In this document: in pieces, positions 1 to 9,757 of the stretch | Position numbering within the stretch: the first letter of the stretch is position 1 | Layout: each line of letters opens with the position of its first letter | NCBI GenBank assembly: GCA_021849045.1 | Contig: JAJZTK010000021.1 | Span: forward strand, 2,819 to 40,599 | Origin: Deltaproteobacteria bacterium | GTDB taxonomy: Bacteria; Desulfobacterota; Desulfuromonadia; Geobacterales; DSM-12255 | Direction of reading: 5' to 3' | DNA: 37,781 nt | Notes under the pieces: generated by a model | Seen by the model: the letters and a program-made list of their open reading frames with translations, nothing else | Told to the model about the DNA's origin: nothing | Database searches by the model: none | Translations under genes and position numbers: made by a program

Positions 1-2
1 CA

Positions 3-1241
3 GTCGCCAAACCATTCCTCGGTGAAGAGGAAGCTGCCGCAGCGAAGGAAGTGATCCTTTCCGGATGGCTTACGCAAGGCCCCCGCGTCCTGAAGTTCGA
101 GCAAGACTTTGCCTCCTGTGTCGGCTCACCGTTCGCCTGTGCCGTGTCAAGCTGCACGACGGCCCTGCATCTTGCCCTCCTTGCGGCAGGCGTGGCTCCG
201 GGAGACGTCGTCATCACGGTGAGCCACTCGTTCATCGCGACGGCCAACTCGATCCGTTACTGTTTCGCCGAACCGGTCTTTGTAGATATCGATCCGGATA
301 CCTTCAACATGTCGCCGGAAAGCCTGCGGCATTGCCTGGACGAACGATGCGAGAGCCGAGAGGGAAAGCTCTATTATCGAGACATCGCCGGACTCGCCGT
401 CGGAGAATCTCCCCTGTGCACCTTCGTCGAAGGAGGAATATCTTCAACAAGGCGTGCCATAGGAAGAGTGGCCGCAATCGTACCGGTCCATCAAGTGGGA
501 ATGCCTTGCGACCTGAATGCAATCCTTTCCCTTGCGCAAGAGTTTAACCTCCCCGTGATCGAAGATGCGGCCTGCGCTATCGGGAGCGAAATTAATCTTG
601 CCGGGAGCTGGGAACGAATCGGCAAACCTCACGGAGACATTGCCTGTTTTTCGTTTCATCCCCGCAAGATCGTCGCCACCGGTGACGGGGGGATGATTAC
701 GACGAAGAATCCTGAATACGACCGGAAATTTCGCCTTCTGAGGCAACACGGAATGTCGGTGCCTGATACGGTCAGGCACAGCGCCAGCCAGGTGATATTT
801 GAAGATTACGTGACCACCGGATTCAACTACCGGATGACGGACGTTCAGGCGGCAATAGGGATAGAGCAGCTTAAAAAACTGCCGTCACTATTGGAGGAAA
901 GGAGACAGTTGGCGGCCTTGTATGACGAAATGCTGAAAGATATCAGCTGGCTGGATACCCCGAGAGAGGCGCCGTACTGCAGAACGAACTGGCAGAGCTA
1001 TCCGGCGAGGGTCAGAGACGGCGCACCGGTGAGCCGGGACAAGCTCATGCAGCATCTGCTCGATTTGGGAATCTCGACTCGCCGGGGGATCATGAATGCC
1101 CACCAGGAGCCTGCGTACGCTGCAATGTGCCCGCTGCCGCATTCTGAACTGGCAAGGGACTCCGTGGTGCTTCTGCCACTCTTCAACGGGATGAAAGAGA
1201 GTGAGGTGGAAACGGTTACGAAAGGAATCGCCAATGTCTAA
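3..1241 (+). CDS. DegT/DnrJ/EryC1/StrS-family sugar aminotransferase (5' partial)
   Basis: PLP-dependent aminotransferase of the DegT family, which transaminates keto-sugar nucleotides to amino sugars in the cytoplasm. The frame is open from base 3 and encodes VAKPFLGEEE before the GTG at 51, a typical family N-terminus, so the true start lies upstream of the window. Counting from the GTG, the PLP-binding lysine is K206 in SFHPRKIVATGDGG and the cofactor-ring aspartate is D172 in VIEDAACAIGS. The gene overlaps the next one by 8 bases, and an aminotransferase next to a NeuD/PglD-like acetyltransferase suggests synthesis of an N-acylated amino sugar, as in bacillosamine-type pathways. The exact substrate cannot be read from the sequence. 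Confidence 0.9.
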   Translation, partial: VAKPFLGEEEAAAAKEVILSGWLTQGPRVLKFEQDFASCVGSPFACAVSSCTTALHLALLAAGVAPGDVVITVSHSFIATANSIRYCFAEPVFVDIDPDTFNMSPESLRHCLDERCESREGKLYYRDIAGLAVGESPLCTFVEGGISSTRRAIGRVAAIVPVHQVGMPCDLNAILSLAQEFNLPVIEDAACAIGSEINLAGSWERIGKPHGDIACFSFHPRKIVATGDGGMITTKNPEYDRKFRLLRQHGMSVPDTVRHSASQVIFEDYVTTGFNYRMTDVQAAIGIEQLKKLPSLLEERRQLAALYDEMLKDISWLDTPREAPYCRTNWQSYPARVRDGAPVSRDKLMQHLLDLGISTRRGIMNAHQEPAYAAMCPLPHSELARDSVVLLPLFNGMKESEVETVTKGIANV

Positions 1242-1887
1242 AAAACTTCTTCTGTTCCCGTTCGGAGGCAATGCCAGAGAAGCTCTCATTTCGGTATTTG
1301 CCATAAATGAGAGGGGAAATGAGTGGGATGTCGTTGGTTTTATCGATGACGACCGATCTCGGCATGGCCAGGAGTGTTGCGGGATACGGGTTCTTGGGGG
1401 AAGAGAGGTTCTGGAGGAAATCCCTGACGCTTATGTTCTTGCCGTGCCCGGGAGTCCAACAAGCTATCCCAGACGCAAGGAGATCATTGCGAGCCTGAAT
1501 TTAGATAGATCACGCTTTGCAAACATCATTCATCCCTCAGTCGTAATTGCGCCCGATGCGATAATAGGTTGTAACATAATCATGATGCCAAACGTAGTAA
1601 TAAGTTGCGGAGTCACCATCGGAGATCACTGCATCATTCTGCCAAATACTGTAATTTCACATGACAGCAAGGTGGGAGACTATTGTTGCCTGGGTTCCAA
1701 CATATCAATTTCCGGATCTGTACGTATCGGCAATAACTGTTATATAGGTTCCGGTTCCAAATTCAAGGAAAATGTTTCTATAGGCAACGAGACACTTGTG
1801 GGGCTAGGTTCCAATGTAATATGCGATATTGATGCCAATGCTATAGCTGTTGGTAATCCTGCAAAAGTTATCAAAGCGAAAACGTAA
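1234..1887 (+). CDS. NeuD/PglD-family sugar acetyltransferase
   Basis: Sugar O- or N-acetyltransferase of the NeuD/PglD type. The N-terminal part has a nucleotide-binding-like start (LLLFPFGGNAREAL) and the C-terminal half is a series of hexapeptide repeats (for example IGDHCIILPN, VGDYCCLGS, IGNNCYIGS) that form a left-handed beta helix binding acetyl-CoA. The ATG at 1234 is chosen because it gives MSKKLLLF and overlaps the aminotransferase stop; a start at 1201 would add 11 residues unlike the family. It most likely acylates the amino group made by the upstream enzyme. The last third becomes noticeably AT-richer. No terminator is visible directly after the stop. Confidence 0.88.
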   Translation: MSKKLLLFPFGGNAREALISVFAINERGNEWDVVGFIDDDRSRHGQECCGIRVLGGREVLEEIPDAYVLAVPGSPTSYPRRKEIIASLNLDRSRFANIIHPSVVIAPDAIIGCNIIMMPNVVISCGVTIGDHCIILPNTVISHDSKVGDYCCLGSNISISGSVRIGNNCYIGSGSKFKENVSIGNETLVGLGSNVICDIDANAIAVGNPAKVIKAKT

Positions 1888-1917
1888 ATATGCAATATAT
1901 TTTATTTGCAGCTAGGC

Positions 1918-1945
1918 TTGACTGTACTAAAATATAAGGTAATAA
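1918..1945 (+). promoter_or_regulatory. Candidate sigma70-like promoter upstream of the exported deacetylase-like gene
   Basis: TTGACT at 1918-1923 and TAATAA at 1940-1945 with a 16-base spacer, in a very AT-rich 186-base gap between the acetyltransferase and the next gene. It would begin a new transcription unit about 120 bases upstream of the start at 2074. AT-rich DNA makes chance matches likely. Confidence 0.35.
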
Positions 1946-2073
1946 GTAAAATATTGGATATGTATTTGTAGTTGTAATGTTGTATGTGTAGCACATATTT
2001 AACTCTAAATAGTTTGCTTACCGTAATAGTAGCAGATTTATGTAAGATAAGATGTTGTTAGGGGTTTGGTCTC

Positions 2074-4086
2074 ATGGTAATGACCTTGTTCAAGAGACTT
2101 ATGATACTCACGACGTTATTGGCTGTCGTGGGAGTGGCATTATTCATATACCGGAAAGGTATGGGGGGTATTGTTGGAAAACCCACGTCATACGGCGCGT
2201 TCAGTTCGGCTGACAAGGCAGGCGATCAGGAAAACCTTGGTAGTAGTGCCGTCATGGTTTCGCACCGTCTTCCTCGCCCGGTTCTTATCATTTCATCCGT
2301 GTCGAATCCGTTCACCCATTACTATGCCGAGATTCTGCGCGCCGAAGGTTTGAACGCATTTGACGAGACCGACATAGCATCGGTAACAACTGCAGCGCTC
2401 GCTTCTTACGATGTGGTCATCCTGGGAGAGATGCCTTTGTCAACATCCCAGTCCCACATGATCAGCAGGTGGGTCAACAAGGGGGGACATTTAATCTCCA
2501 TGCGCCCCGACAAGAAGCTTGCCGGCCTGCTCGGCCTGACCGACCTCTCTTCGTCTCTTTCGGACGCGTATCTGCTGGTGGACACCTCCTCCGGTGCCGG
2601 TTCGGGGATCGTGGGAGAGACGATTCAGTTCCATGGTACGGTAGATCTTTACTCTCTCAACGGTGCATCAACTATTGCGACACTATGCTCCAATGCCGTG
2701 ACTAAAACCTCCCACCCGGCCGTAACCCTGAAAAGCGTCGGCAATAGGGGTGGTATGGCGGCCGCATTCGCATACGACCTTGCCCGTTCGGTCATCCTGA
2801 CACGCCAGGGAAATCCGGCTTGGGCGGGACAGGAGAGAGACGGTTATCCACCAATTCGTTCCAATGACATGTTCACTGGCGCCATGAACGTTCCCTCCCG
2901 TTCGGACTGGGTTGATCCCGACAAGATTGCGATTCCCCAGGCCGATGAGCAGCAGCGTCTTCTTGCAAACCTCATCATTCGGATGAACTACGACAAGAAG
3001 CCCTTGCCCAGGTTCTGGTACTTTCCCCGCGGCTTGAAGGCGGTCGTGATCATGACCGGGGACGACCATGGAAACGGGGGGACCGCCGGAAGATTCGATG
3101 CGTACCAGGCCATGAGCCCTCCCGGTTGTTCTGTCGAGGACTGGGAGTGCATCAGAGGCACTTCATACCTCTTCCCGGAAACCCCGCTTGGCAATGCTCA
3201 GGCTTCCGCTTACAGCAACGCCGGTTTCGAGGTAGCCCCCCATCTCAATACCAACTGCGCCGACTGGACCCCTTCCTCTTTGAGGTCCCTGTTCTCGGAC
3301 CAATTCAGCGATTGGAGCGAAAAATACTCTTCCTCTCCCCGTCCCGTTACGCTTCGCGTGCATTGTATTACCTGGAGCGATTACTCAACCATGCCCAAGG
3401 TTGAACGGAGCCATGGAATCAGGCTCGATACAAACTACTATTATTGGCCTGCCGACTGGGTAAGAAATCGCGCCGGCCTTTTCACCGGCTCCGGTATCCC
3501 CATGAGGTTTGCCGACGATAAAGGCAATCTCATCGATGTCTACCAGGCTGTAACTCAAATGACCGATGAGTCGGGCCAGGCATATCCCTTTACCATCGAT
3601 GCGCTGCTCGACAGGGCGATCGGGGCTGAAGGGTACTATGGAGCCTTCGTGGCCAATATGCACACCGATCGGGTTGTTTCGGACGGCTCCACTGCAATTG
3701 TACGGTCTGCCCTGGCCCGGAGGGTTCCCGTGATATCAGCCCGCCAATTGCTGGGATGGCTGGATGGCCGTAATGCTTCGTCATTTGATTCGGTAACATG
3801 GAAAGGGAATACCCTCAGTCTGTCGATTACAGCCGCCAAAGGTGCCCGCGGGCTTGTGACCATGGTGCCGGTGGCACGCGGGCATACTGTCACCGGCGTT
3901 ACGTCCGGCGGCAGGGAGTTGCACTTCACAATTACGGTAATCAAAGGGGTCAAGTATGCATTATTTCCGACGAGAACCGGAAAATACGAGGTTCGGTACG
4001 CATCGCAATCGACCCCTTCGCATCGTTCATTACCGCCTTCGCGACCCACTTCATCGGTATTGATGACATATCTTCAGGGAGTATGA
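2074..4086 (+). CDS. Membrane-anchored ThuA-like/polysaccharide deacetylase-like protein
   Basis: A 670-residue protein with one N-terminal hydrophobic segment (about residues 7-26), so probably anchored with its bulk outside the cytoplasm. Residues about 69-316 look like a flavodoxin/ThuA-type alpha/beta domain (VLIISSVSNPF, DVVILGEMPL). Residues about 317-640 resemble a NodB-type deacetylase: D330-D331-H332 in VIMTGDDHG matches the catalytic/metal motif 1, but motif 2 is HLNTNC rather than the usual HTxxH. The whole module is repeated in the next gene (residues about 986-1562 there) with clear DNA similarity, so the two are paralogues from a local duplication. A role in modifying the exported polysaccharide is inferred; activity is uncertain because of the changed motif. 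An ATG at 2080 is an alternative start. Confidence 0.65.
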   Translation: MVMTLFKRLMILTTLLAVVGVALFIYRKGMGGIVGKPTSYGAFSSADKAGDQENLGSSAVMVSHRLPRPVLIISSVSNPFTHYYAEILRAEGLNAFDETDIASVTTAALASYDVVILGEMPLSTSQSHMISRWVNKGGHLISMRPDKKLAGLLGLTDLSSSLSDAYLLVDTSSGAGSGIVGETIQFHGTVDLYSLNGASTIATLCSNAVTKTSHPAVTLKSVGNRGGMAAAFAYDLARSVILTRQGNPAWAGQERDGYPPIRSNDMFTGAMNVPSRSDWVDPDKIAIPQADEQQRLLANLIIRMNYDKKPLPRFWYFPRGLKAVVIMTGDDHGNGGTAGRFDAYQAMSPPGCSVEDWECIRGTSYLFPETPLGNAQASAYSNAGFEVAPHLNTNCADWTPSSLRSLFSDQFSDWSEKYSSSPRPVTLRVHCITWSDYSTMPKVERSHGIRLDTNYYYWPADWVRNRAGLFTGSGIPMRFADDKGNLIDVYQAVTQMTDESGQAYPFTIDALLDRAIGAEGYYGAFVANMHTDRVVSDGSTAIVRSALARRVPVISARQLLGWLDGRNASSFDSVTWKGNTLSLSITAAKGARGLVTMVPVARGHTVTGVTSGGRELHFTITVIKGVKYALFPTRTGKYEVRYASQSTPSHRSLPPSRPTSSVLMTYLQGV

Positions 4087-4203
4087 ACCAATCATTTGCC
4101 TGGATGGAATTTTATGCAGAACGGTTTTGCTGTCACGCAAGAAATTGATAATGGGCTGCTTCCATGTCCTGTGTGCAATGAGTAGAAGTGAGCGGAGGGA
4201 ATA

Positions 4204-7200
4204 ATGAAAACCACTCCAATTGGCAGGCTCTCGGCAGGTTTGACAATTTTTTTCGTCATGATTGGTATCGCCCTGATCTTTCCGATGGAAGGGCGAAGCT
4301 CGTGCACTGCGCCGTCCAATGTTATTGAGTCCGAGAATTGCAAGCCGGGAAACCCTGCCGGCGAGTGGGACATTTCCGGCGCGGGCGACCCGAGCATCCA
4401 GGGGTTCGCCACGGACATCAGCGTCAACAAGGGAGAGACCGTTCATTTCAAGATCCAGACGGATGTGGGCAGTTACCGTCTGGATATCTACCGGATAGGC
4501 TACTATGGTGGCAGTGGTGCCCGCAAGGTGGCAACGGTTCAGCCCTCTGCAGTTTTGCCCCAGGCCCAGCCCGCATGCGTCAACGACAGCACAACCAAGC
4601 TTACCGACTGCGGCAACTGGGCCGAATCGGCCTCTTGGACGGTTCCTGCGGATGCCGTCACGGGAGTCTACGTCGCGAAGCTCGTCCGCTCGGACACCGG
4701 CGGAGCGAGCCACATCATCTTCATTGTCCGGGACGACTCCGGAAACGCCGACCTTCTGTTCAAAACCTCCGATACCACCTGGCAGGCCTATAACAGTTAC
4801 GGCCTCGGTTATATCGAATACCCCGACTACGGCTATCCCACCCAAAAGGCCTCCAAGGCCAGCTATAACCGCCCATTCCTGACCCGTCAGATTAATGATG
4901 GCCTTGGAGCCTATAACTGGTTCTTCCAGGCAGAATACCCCATGATCCGCTGGCTTGAGGCCAACGGCTACAACGTCAGTTATTTTACTTCTGTCGATGC
5001 CGACCGTCGCGGGGGCGACATCCTCAAACACAAGGTCTACCTCTCGGTCGGTCATGACGAATACTGGTCCGGCCAGGAGCGCGCAAACGTGGAGGCGGCC
5101 CGGAATGCAGGCATCAACGTGGCCTTCTTCGGCGGTAACGAAATCTACCGCAAGATCCGTTGGGAAAATGCCATTGATGGCTCCGGTACGCCGTATCGGA
5201 CGATGGTCTGCTATAACGAGAGTAACGCACCCACCCCGATAGATCCCGCCGATCCCCCGATTTGGACCGGAACCTGGCGTAATCCGCGTTTCAGCCCACC
5301 GGCTGATGGTGGTCGCCCGGAGAATGCCCTGAGCGGAACCTTCTTCACAGTGTCGGAAGGGCCAAATCCTCTCGGCATTTCCCTTGAGGTGCCGCAGGCA
5401 AACGGCAGGATGCGATTCTGGAGAAACACTCCCGTGGCATCGCTTGCTGCAGGACAAAAGGCCGTTCTTGGTGACCGTGTGGTCGGCTATGAATTCGATG
5501 AGGATATCGACAACGGTTATCGCCCAGCCGGCCTCGTGCAACTGTCGTCAACCACAACAGCAGTAAACGAAAAGCTCCTGGGGGACAACGTCAATATCGG
5601 CGCCGACATCTATCTGCCCGGGACGGCGACCCATGCTATGACCCTCTATCGGGCCCCGAGTAAGGCACTGGTCTTTTCAGCCGGAACGGTGCATTGGTCC
5701 TGGGGCCTCGACGGCCAGCACGACAATGGGCCGTCGGTTCCCGATCCGAGCATGCAGCAGGCCACGGTGAACATCCTCGCCGACATGGGGGCACAGCCCG
5801 CAACCCTGCAATCGGGGCTGGTCATTGCAACTCCTTCTGCCGATCAAGTTTCCCCGGTTTCTGTAATAACCTCGCCGCCACCCGGTTCCTCACTGCAGGT
5901 GAATAGCCCCGTAACGATCACCGGTACCGCCACTGACAGTGGTGGAGGGGTGGTGGGAGGAGTCGAGGTTTCGACCGACGGAGGAGTGACCTGGCACCCG
6001 GCAATGGGTCGCGGGAACTGGAGCTACACCTGGATTCCGACCGGTACCGGTAATGTCACCATCCTGAGCAGGGCGGTCGACGATAGCGGCAATCTGGAGA
6101 CCCCCTCTTCGGGGGTGAGTGTTACCGTCACCGGCATCCCGAGCTTCACCCTCTGGACTGGCACGACTGTGCCTGGGACCGTGGATTCCGGGCCGGACAG
6201 TGCGGTGGAGCTGGGGGTGAAGTTTCGCTCCGACTCCAACGGCTACATAACCGGTATCCGCTTTTACAAGGCGAGCACCAACACCGGAACGCACGTGGCG
6301 AACCTCTGGACGAGCAGCGGTACACGGCTGGCCACGGTCACCTTTGCCAACGAGAGCGCCTCCGGCTGGCAGCAGGTGAACTTCCCGACGCCGGTTGCGA
6401 TCACCGCCAACACGGTCTACGTGGCCTCGTACCATGCCAATGCGGGGCACTACAGCGATGACCAGAACTATTTTGCGACCGCGACGGATACTCCGCCGCT
6501 CCACGCCCTGGCCGACGGGGTGTCCGGAGCCAACGGCGTATATGCCTACGGCACCACAAGCAGTTTCCCCAGTCTGGGATGGCGCAGCTCCAACTACTGG
6601 GTGGACGTCGCCTTTACCACGGCCCTACCGACACTCTCCTCCATCGCGGTGACGCCGGTGAACCGGACGATCTCGACTGGGACCACGCAGCAGTTCACCG
6701 CCAGCGGCACTTACTCCGATGGCAGCACCCAGGACCTGAGCGCCCAGGCAACGTGGGTTTCTTCGAGCACGGGCGTGGCCACCATCGGCAGCTCCGGTCT
6801 TGCGACGGCAGTCAATCCCGGCAGCACCACCATCTCGGCGACGCTTGGCGGCATCACCGGCAGCACGACCCTGACCGTTCAGGCGACCCCCCTGGCGATC
6901 ACGACAGCGTCACTTTCCGGCGGCACGCAGGGGATCCCGTACTCGGCCACCGTGGCTGCCAGCGGCGGAATCCTGCCCTACACCTGGTCGATCTCCGGCG
7001 GTTCGCTGCCGACGGGGCTCACGCTCAACAGCACCACCGGGGTCATCTCCGGAACCCCCACGGCAACCGGTACCTTCAGCTTTACCGTCGGCGTTGCCGA
7101 TTCGTCCAGTCCTCCACAGAACAGTACACGGTCTCTGAGTATAGCCATCAACGCGGGAGCGCCAATTCTGATCATCTCATCCGCCTCGAACTCCTTCAGC

Positions 7201-9720
7201 CGTTATTATCCTGAGATTCTCCGGACCGAAGGCTTCAACGAGCTTGATGAGGTTGACATCTCTACACTATCTTCGACGGTGCTGGATTCGCATGACATAG
7301 TCATCCTGGGCGAAATGCCGCTGACTTCAAGCCAGGTTACCATGCTTGCCAACTGGGTTAGTGCCGGAGGGCACCTGATTGCCATGCGTCCTGACAAAAA
7401 ACTCGCCGGGCTGCTTGGCCTGACAGACTTGTCCTCTACGCTATCAAACGGATACCTCCTGGTAAACACATCATCCGGTGCCGGCGTAGGGATCGTGAAC
7501 CAGACGATGCAGTATCACGGCACGGCTGACCGTTACAGTCTCAACGGTGCCGCAAGTCTTGCCACTCTTTACTCAAGCTCCACGACAGCGACTTCCAGCC
7601 CCGCAGTAACCCTTCAAAATGCCGGAACTATGGGTGGCCGGGCGGCGGCATTTACCTATGATCTGGCTCGGTCGGTGGTCTACACGAGGCAGGGGAATCC
7701 CGCTTGGGCGGGGCAGCATAGAGACGGCAACTCGGTGATCCGCTCCGATGACCTTTTCTATGGCGCCGCCAGCTTCGATCCCCAGCCCGACTGGGTCGAC
7801 CTGGGCAAGGTGGCGATTCCCCAGGCGGACGAGCAGCAGCGCCTGCTGGTAAACCTCGTCATACAGATGAACTCTGACAAGAAGCCCTTGCCCCGCTTCT
7901 GGTACTTCCCGCGCAATCTGGCGGCAGCCGTGGTCATGACTGGTGACGATCATGGGGGAGGGGGAACCGTCGGGCGGTTTGATGCGTACCTGTCGAAGAG
8001 CCCTTCCGGCTGTTCGGTGAACAATTGGGAGTGCATCAGGAGCACGTCGTACATTTACACCGATACCCCGCTGACAGACTCCCAGGCAGCTACTTATGTC
8101 GCCAACGGCTTCGAGGTGGGCCTCCACGTAAATACCGACTGTGCCGACTGGACACCATCATCGCTTGAATCTTATTTCTCCAGTCAGTTGAGCTCCTGGA
8201 GCGCGAAGTACGCCAGTCTGCCGGCTCCGGCTACAAATCGCGTCCACTGCATTCCATGGAGCGATTATGCAACCATGCCAAAAGTGGAGCTGAATCATGG
8301 AATACGCCTCGATACCGACTATTACTATTGGCCTGACAGCTGGGTCGCCAATCGTCCCGGCTTCTTCACCGGTTCCGGCATCCCCATGCGGTTTGCCGAC
8401 TCAACCGGTGCTCTCATCGATGTGTATCAGGCCCCCACCCAGATGACTGACGAGTCAGGGCAGACCTATCCATTTACCATCGATACGCTGCTCGACCAAG
8501 CCGTCGGACCTGAAGGGTACTACGGTGCCTTCGTAGCCAACATGCACACCGATGTGGCGGCATCGAGCGGGTCGGATGCCATTATACAGTCAGCACAGTC
8601 CCGCGGCGTACCGGTGATTTCTGCGAGACAGCTGCTGGAATGGCTTGATGGACGGAATGCATCAACGTTCAGTTCGCTTTCCTGGGACGGAATTACACTG
8701 GGTTTTTCTGCCACTGCTGCCCCAGGCGCGGATGGCCTGGTGGCCATGGTACCGGTGGCACCTAATCAGACCGTGACGAGTGTCACGAGAAATGGAGGGG
8801 CGATTCCCTTTACGATTGCGGTTCTGAAGGGAGTGCAGTATGCCCGCTTCCCGGCAGTTACCGGCGATTACCGGGTCAGCTTTGCTGCCGATGTCACGCC
8901 ACCCGCAATCAGCGGGGTTGTCCCCGCAAGTGGCGCTACCGGCGTCAGCACGGGGACAGCGGTAACCGTTACCTTCAGCGAGGCAATGGATCCTGCCTCG
9001 ATCAATGCAAATACCATCGAACTGCGGGACCCCTTGAATGTGCAAGTACCGGCAACGGTTTCCTACAACGCAATGGCGCAGACGGCTACTCTTCTTCCGG
9101 CTGCTCCGCTGGCGAATTCGAAGGTCTACACAGCCATCATCCGTGGGGGAATTGGCGGAGTCAAAGACCTTGCCGGCAATCCCCTCGCCAACGATTATTC
9201 CTGGTCATTCACTACCGCATCCGTGTCAACCGGCCCGTTCTCCATCTGGCCCGGCACAACGGTTCCCGTGGTGATCGATTCAGGCCCCGACAGTCCTGTG
9301 GAGCTCGGTGTGAAGTTCCGCGCCGACACGAACGGGTTCATCACCGGTATCCGCTTCTACAAGGCGAGCACCAACACCGGAACGCACGTGGCCAACCTCT
9401 GGACGAGCAGCGGAACTCTCCTGGCCACGGCTACCTTTGCCAACGAAACCGCCTCCGGCTGGCAGCAGGTGAACTTTACGACGCCGGTGGCCATCACCGC
9501 CAACACGGTCTATCTAGCCTCTTACCACACCAATTCCGGCCATTATAGTGATGATTTGTACTACTTCTCGGGCAAAGGAGTGGATACTCCGCCGCTCCAT
9601 GCCCCAGCCGACGGGGCATCGGGCTTCAACGGCGTGTATGCCTACGGGTCCACCAGCAGCTTTCCCAACCAGGGGTGGAACAGTTCCAACTACTGGGTGG
9701 ATGTGGTGTTTCAGCAGTAA
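4204..9720 (+). CDS. Large exported multidomain protein (DMFase-beta-like, Ig, DUF4082, deacetylase-like)
   Basis: An 1838-residue secreted mosaic with a hydrophobic N-terminus (about residues 10-28) and a GGAGGG ribosome site before the ATG. Domains by eye: residues about 50-540 resemble the C-terminal domain of N,N-dimethylformamidase beta subunit (SYRLDIYRIGYYGG, VGHDEYWSGQER); 547-644 Ig-like; 647-805 DUF4082 (ELGVKFRSDSNGYITGIRF); 809-895 Big_2-like; 897-982 putative-Ig (PYTWSISGGSLPTGL); 986-1232 ThuA-like; 1233-1562 deacetylase-like with D1248-D1249-H1250 and HVNTDC; 1563-1675 Big_5-like; 1677-1837 a second DUF4082. The architecture suggests an extracellular or surface protein acting on or binding the polysaccharide made by the surrounding operon. 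The true reaction is unknown. It follows its paralogue after 117 bases. Confidence 0.75.
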   Translation: MKTTPIGRLSAGLTIFFVMIGIALIFPMEGRSSCTAPSNVIESENCKPGNPAGEWDISGAGDPSIQGFATDISVNKGETVHFKIQTDVGSYRLDIYRIGYYGGSGARKVATVQPSAVLPQAQPACVNDSTTKLTDCGNWAESASWTVPADAVTGVYVAKLVRSDTGGASHIIFIVRDDSGNADLLFKTSDTTWQAYNSYGLGYIEYPDYGYPTQKASKASYNRPFLTRQINDGLGAYNWFFQAEYPMIRWLEANGYNVSYFTSVDADRRGGDILKHKVYLSVGHDEYWSGQERANVEAARNAGINVAFFGGNEIYRKIRWENAIDGSGTPYRTMVCYNESNAPTPIDPADPPIWTGTWRNPRFSPPADGGRPENALSGTFFTVSEGPNPLGISLEVPQANGRMRFWRNTPVASLAAGQKAVLGDRVVGYEFDEDIDNGYRPAGLVQLSSTTTAVNEKLLGDNVNIGADIYLPGTATHAMTLYRAPSKALVFSAGTVHWSWGLDGQHDNGPSVPDPSMQQATVNILADMGAQPATLQSGLVIATPSADQVSPVSVITSPPPGSSLQVNSPVTITGTATDSGGGVVGGVEVSTDGGVTWHPAMGRGNWSYTWIPTGTGNVTILSRAVDDSGNLETPSSGVSVTVTGIPSFTLWTGTTVPGTVDSGPDSAVELGVKFRSDSNGYITGIRFYKASTNTGTHVANLWTSSGTRLATVTFANESASGWQQVNFPTPVAITANTVYVASYHANAGHYSDDQNYFATATDTPPLHALADGVSGANGVYAYGTTSSFPSLGWRSSNYWVDVAFTTALPTLSSIAVTPVNRTISTGTTQQFTASGTYSDGSTQDLSAQATWVSSSTGVATIGSSGLATAVNPGSTTISATLGGITGSTTLTVQATPLAITTASLSGGTQGIPYSATVAASGGILPYTWSISGGSLPTGLTLNSTTGVISGTPTATGTFSFTVGVADSSSPPQNSTRSLSIAINAGAPILIISSASNSFSRYYPEILRTEGFNELDEVDISTLSSTVLDSHDIVILGEMPLTSSQVTMLANWVSAGGHLIAMRPDKKLAGLLGLTDLSSTLSNGYLLVNTSSGAGVGIVNQTMQYHGTADRYSLNGAASLATLYSSSTTATSSPAVTLQNAGTMGGRAAAFTYDLARSVVYTRQGNPAWAGQHRDGNSVIRSDDLFYGAASFDPQPDWVDLGKVAIPQADEQQRLLVNLVIQMNSDKKPLPRFWYFPRNLAAAVVMTGDDHGGGGTVGRFDAYLSKSPSGCSVNNWECIRSTSYIYTDTPLTDSQAATYVANGFEVGLHVNTDCADWTPSSLESYFSSQLSSWSAKYASLPAPATNRVHCIPWSDYATMPKVELNHGIRLDTDYYYWPDSWVANRPGFFTGSGIPMRFADSTGALIDVYQAPTQMTDESGQTYPFTIDTLLDQAVGPEGYYGAFVANMHTDVAASSGSDAIIQSAQSRGVPVISARQLLEWLDGRNASTFSSLSWDGITLGFSATAAPGADGLVAMVPVAPNQTVTSVTRNGGAIPFTIAVLKGVQYARFPAVTGDYRVSFAADVTPPAISGVVPASGATGVSTGTAVTVTFSEAMDPASINANTIELRDPLNVQVPATVSYNAMAQTATLLPAAPLANSKVYTAIIRGGIGGVKDLAGNPLANDYSWSFTTASVSTGPFSIWPGTTVPVVIDSGPDSPVELGVKFRADTNGFITGIRFYKASTNTGTHVANLWTSSGTLLATATFANETASGWQQVNFTTPVAITANTVYLASYHTNSGHYSDDLYYFSGKGVDTPPLHAPADGASGFNGVYAYGSTSSFPNQGWNSSNYWVDVVFQQ
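6140..6620 (+). repeat. DUF4082 DNA repeat, copy 1 of 3
   Basis: This segment of the 1838-residue gene is closely similar at DNA level to 9235-9717 (same gene) and 34255-34744 (riboswitch-controlled gene 25 kb away). All share CTTxTACAAGGCGAGCA and AACCTCTGGACGAGCA stretches. Conservation of synonymous sites suggests recent copying or gene conversion between distant loci. Confidence 0.85.
9235..9717 (+). repeat. DUF4082 DNA repeat, copy 2 of 3
   Basis: The 3' end of the 1838-residue gene; same segment as described at 6140-6620, sharing long identical stretches with it and with the copy at 34255. Confidence 0.85.
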
Positions 9721-9757
9721 CGGCTATGGGCTTCAAGTATCTATAGGCGGCAAGACT

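Noticed and set aside
4051-5541. A 496-residue minus-strand open frame opposite the large exported protein
   Set aside because: It lies antisense to a well-supported gene with recognisable domains, has no plausible domain pattern of its own and is a by-product of GC-rich codon use.
9548-9757. Extension of the AT-rich glycosyltransferase into the preceding gene
   Set aside because: It overlaps a conserved DUF4082 domain in another frame and encodes low-complexity residues; the ATG at 9758 fits the gene boundary.
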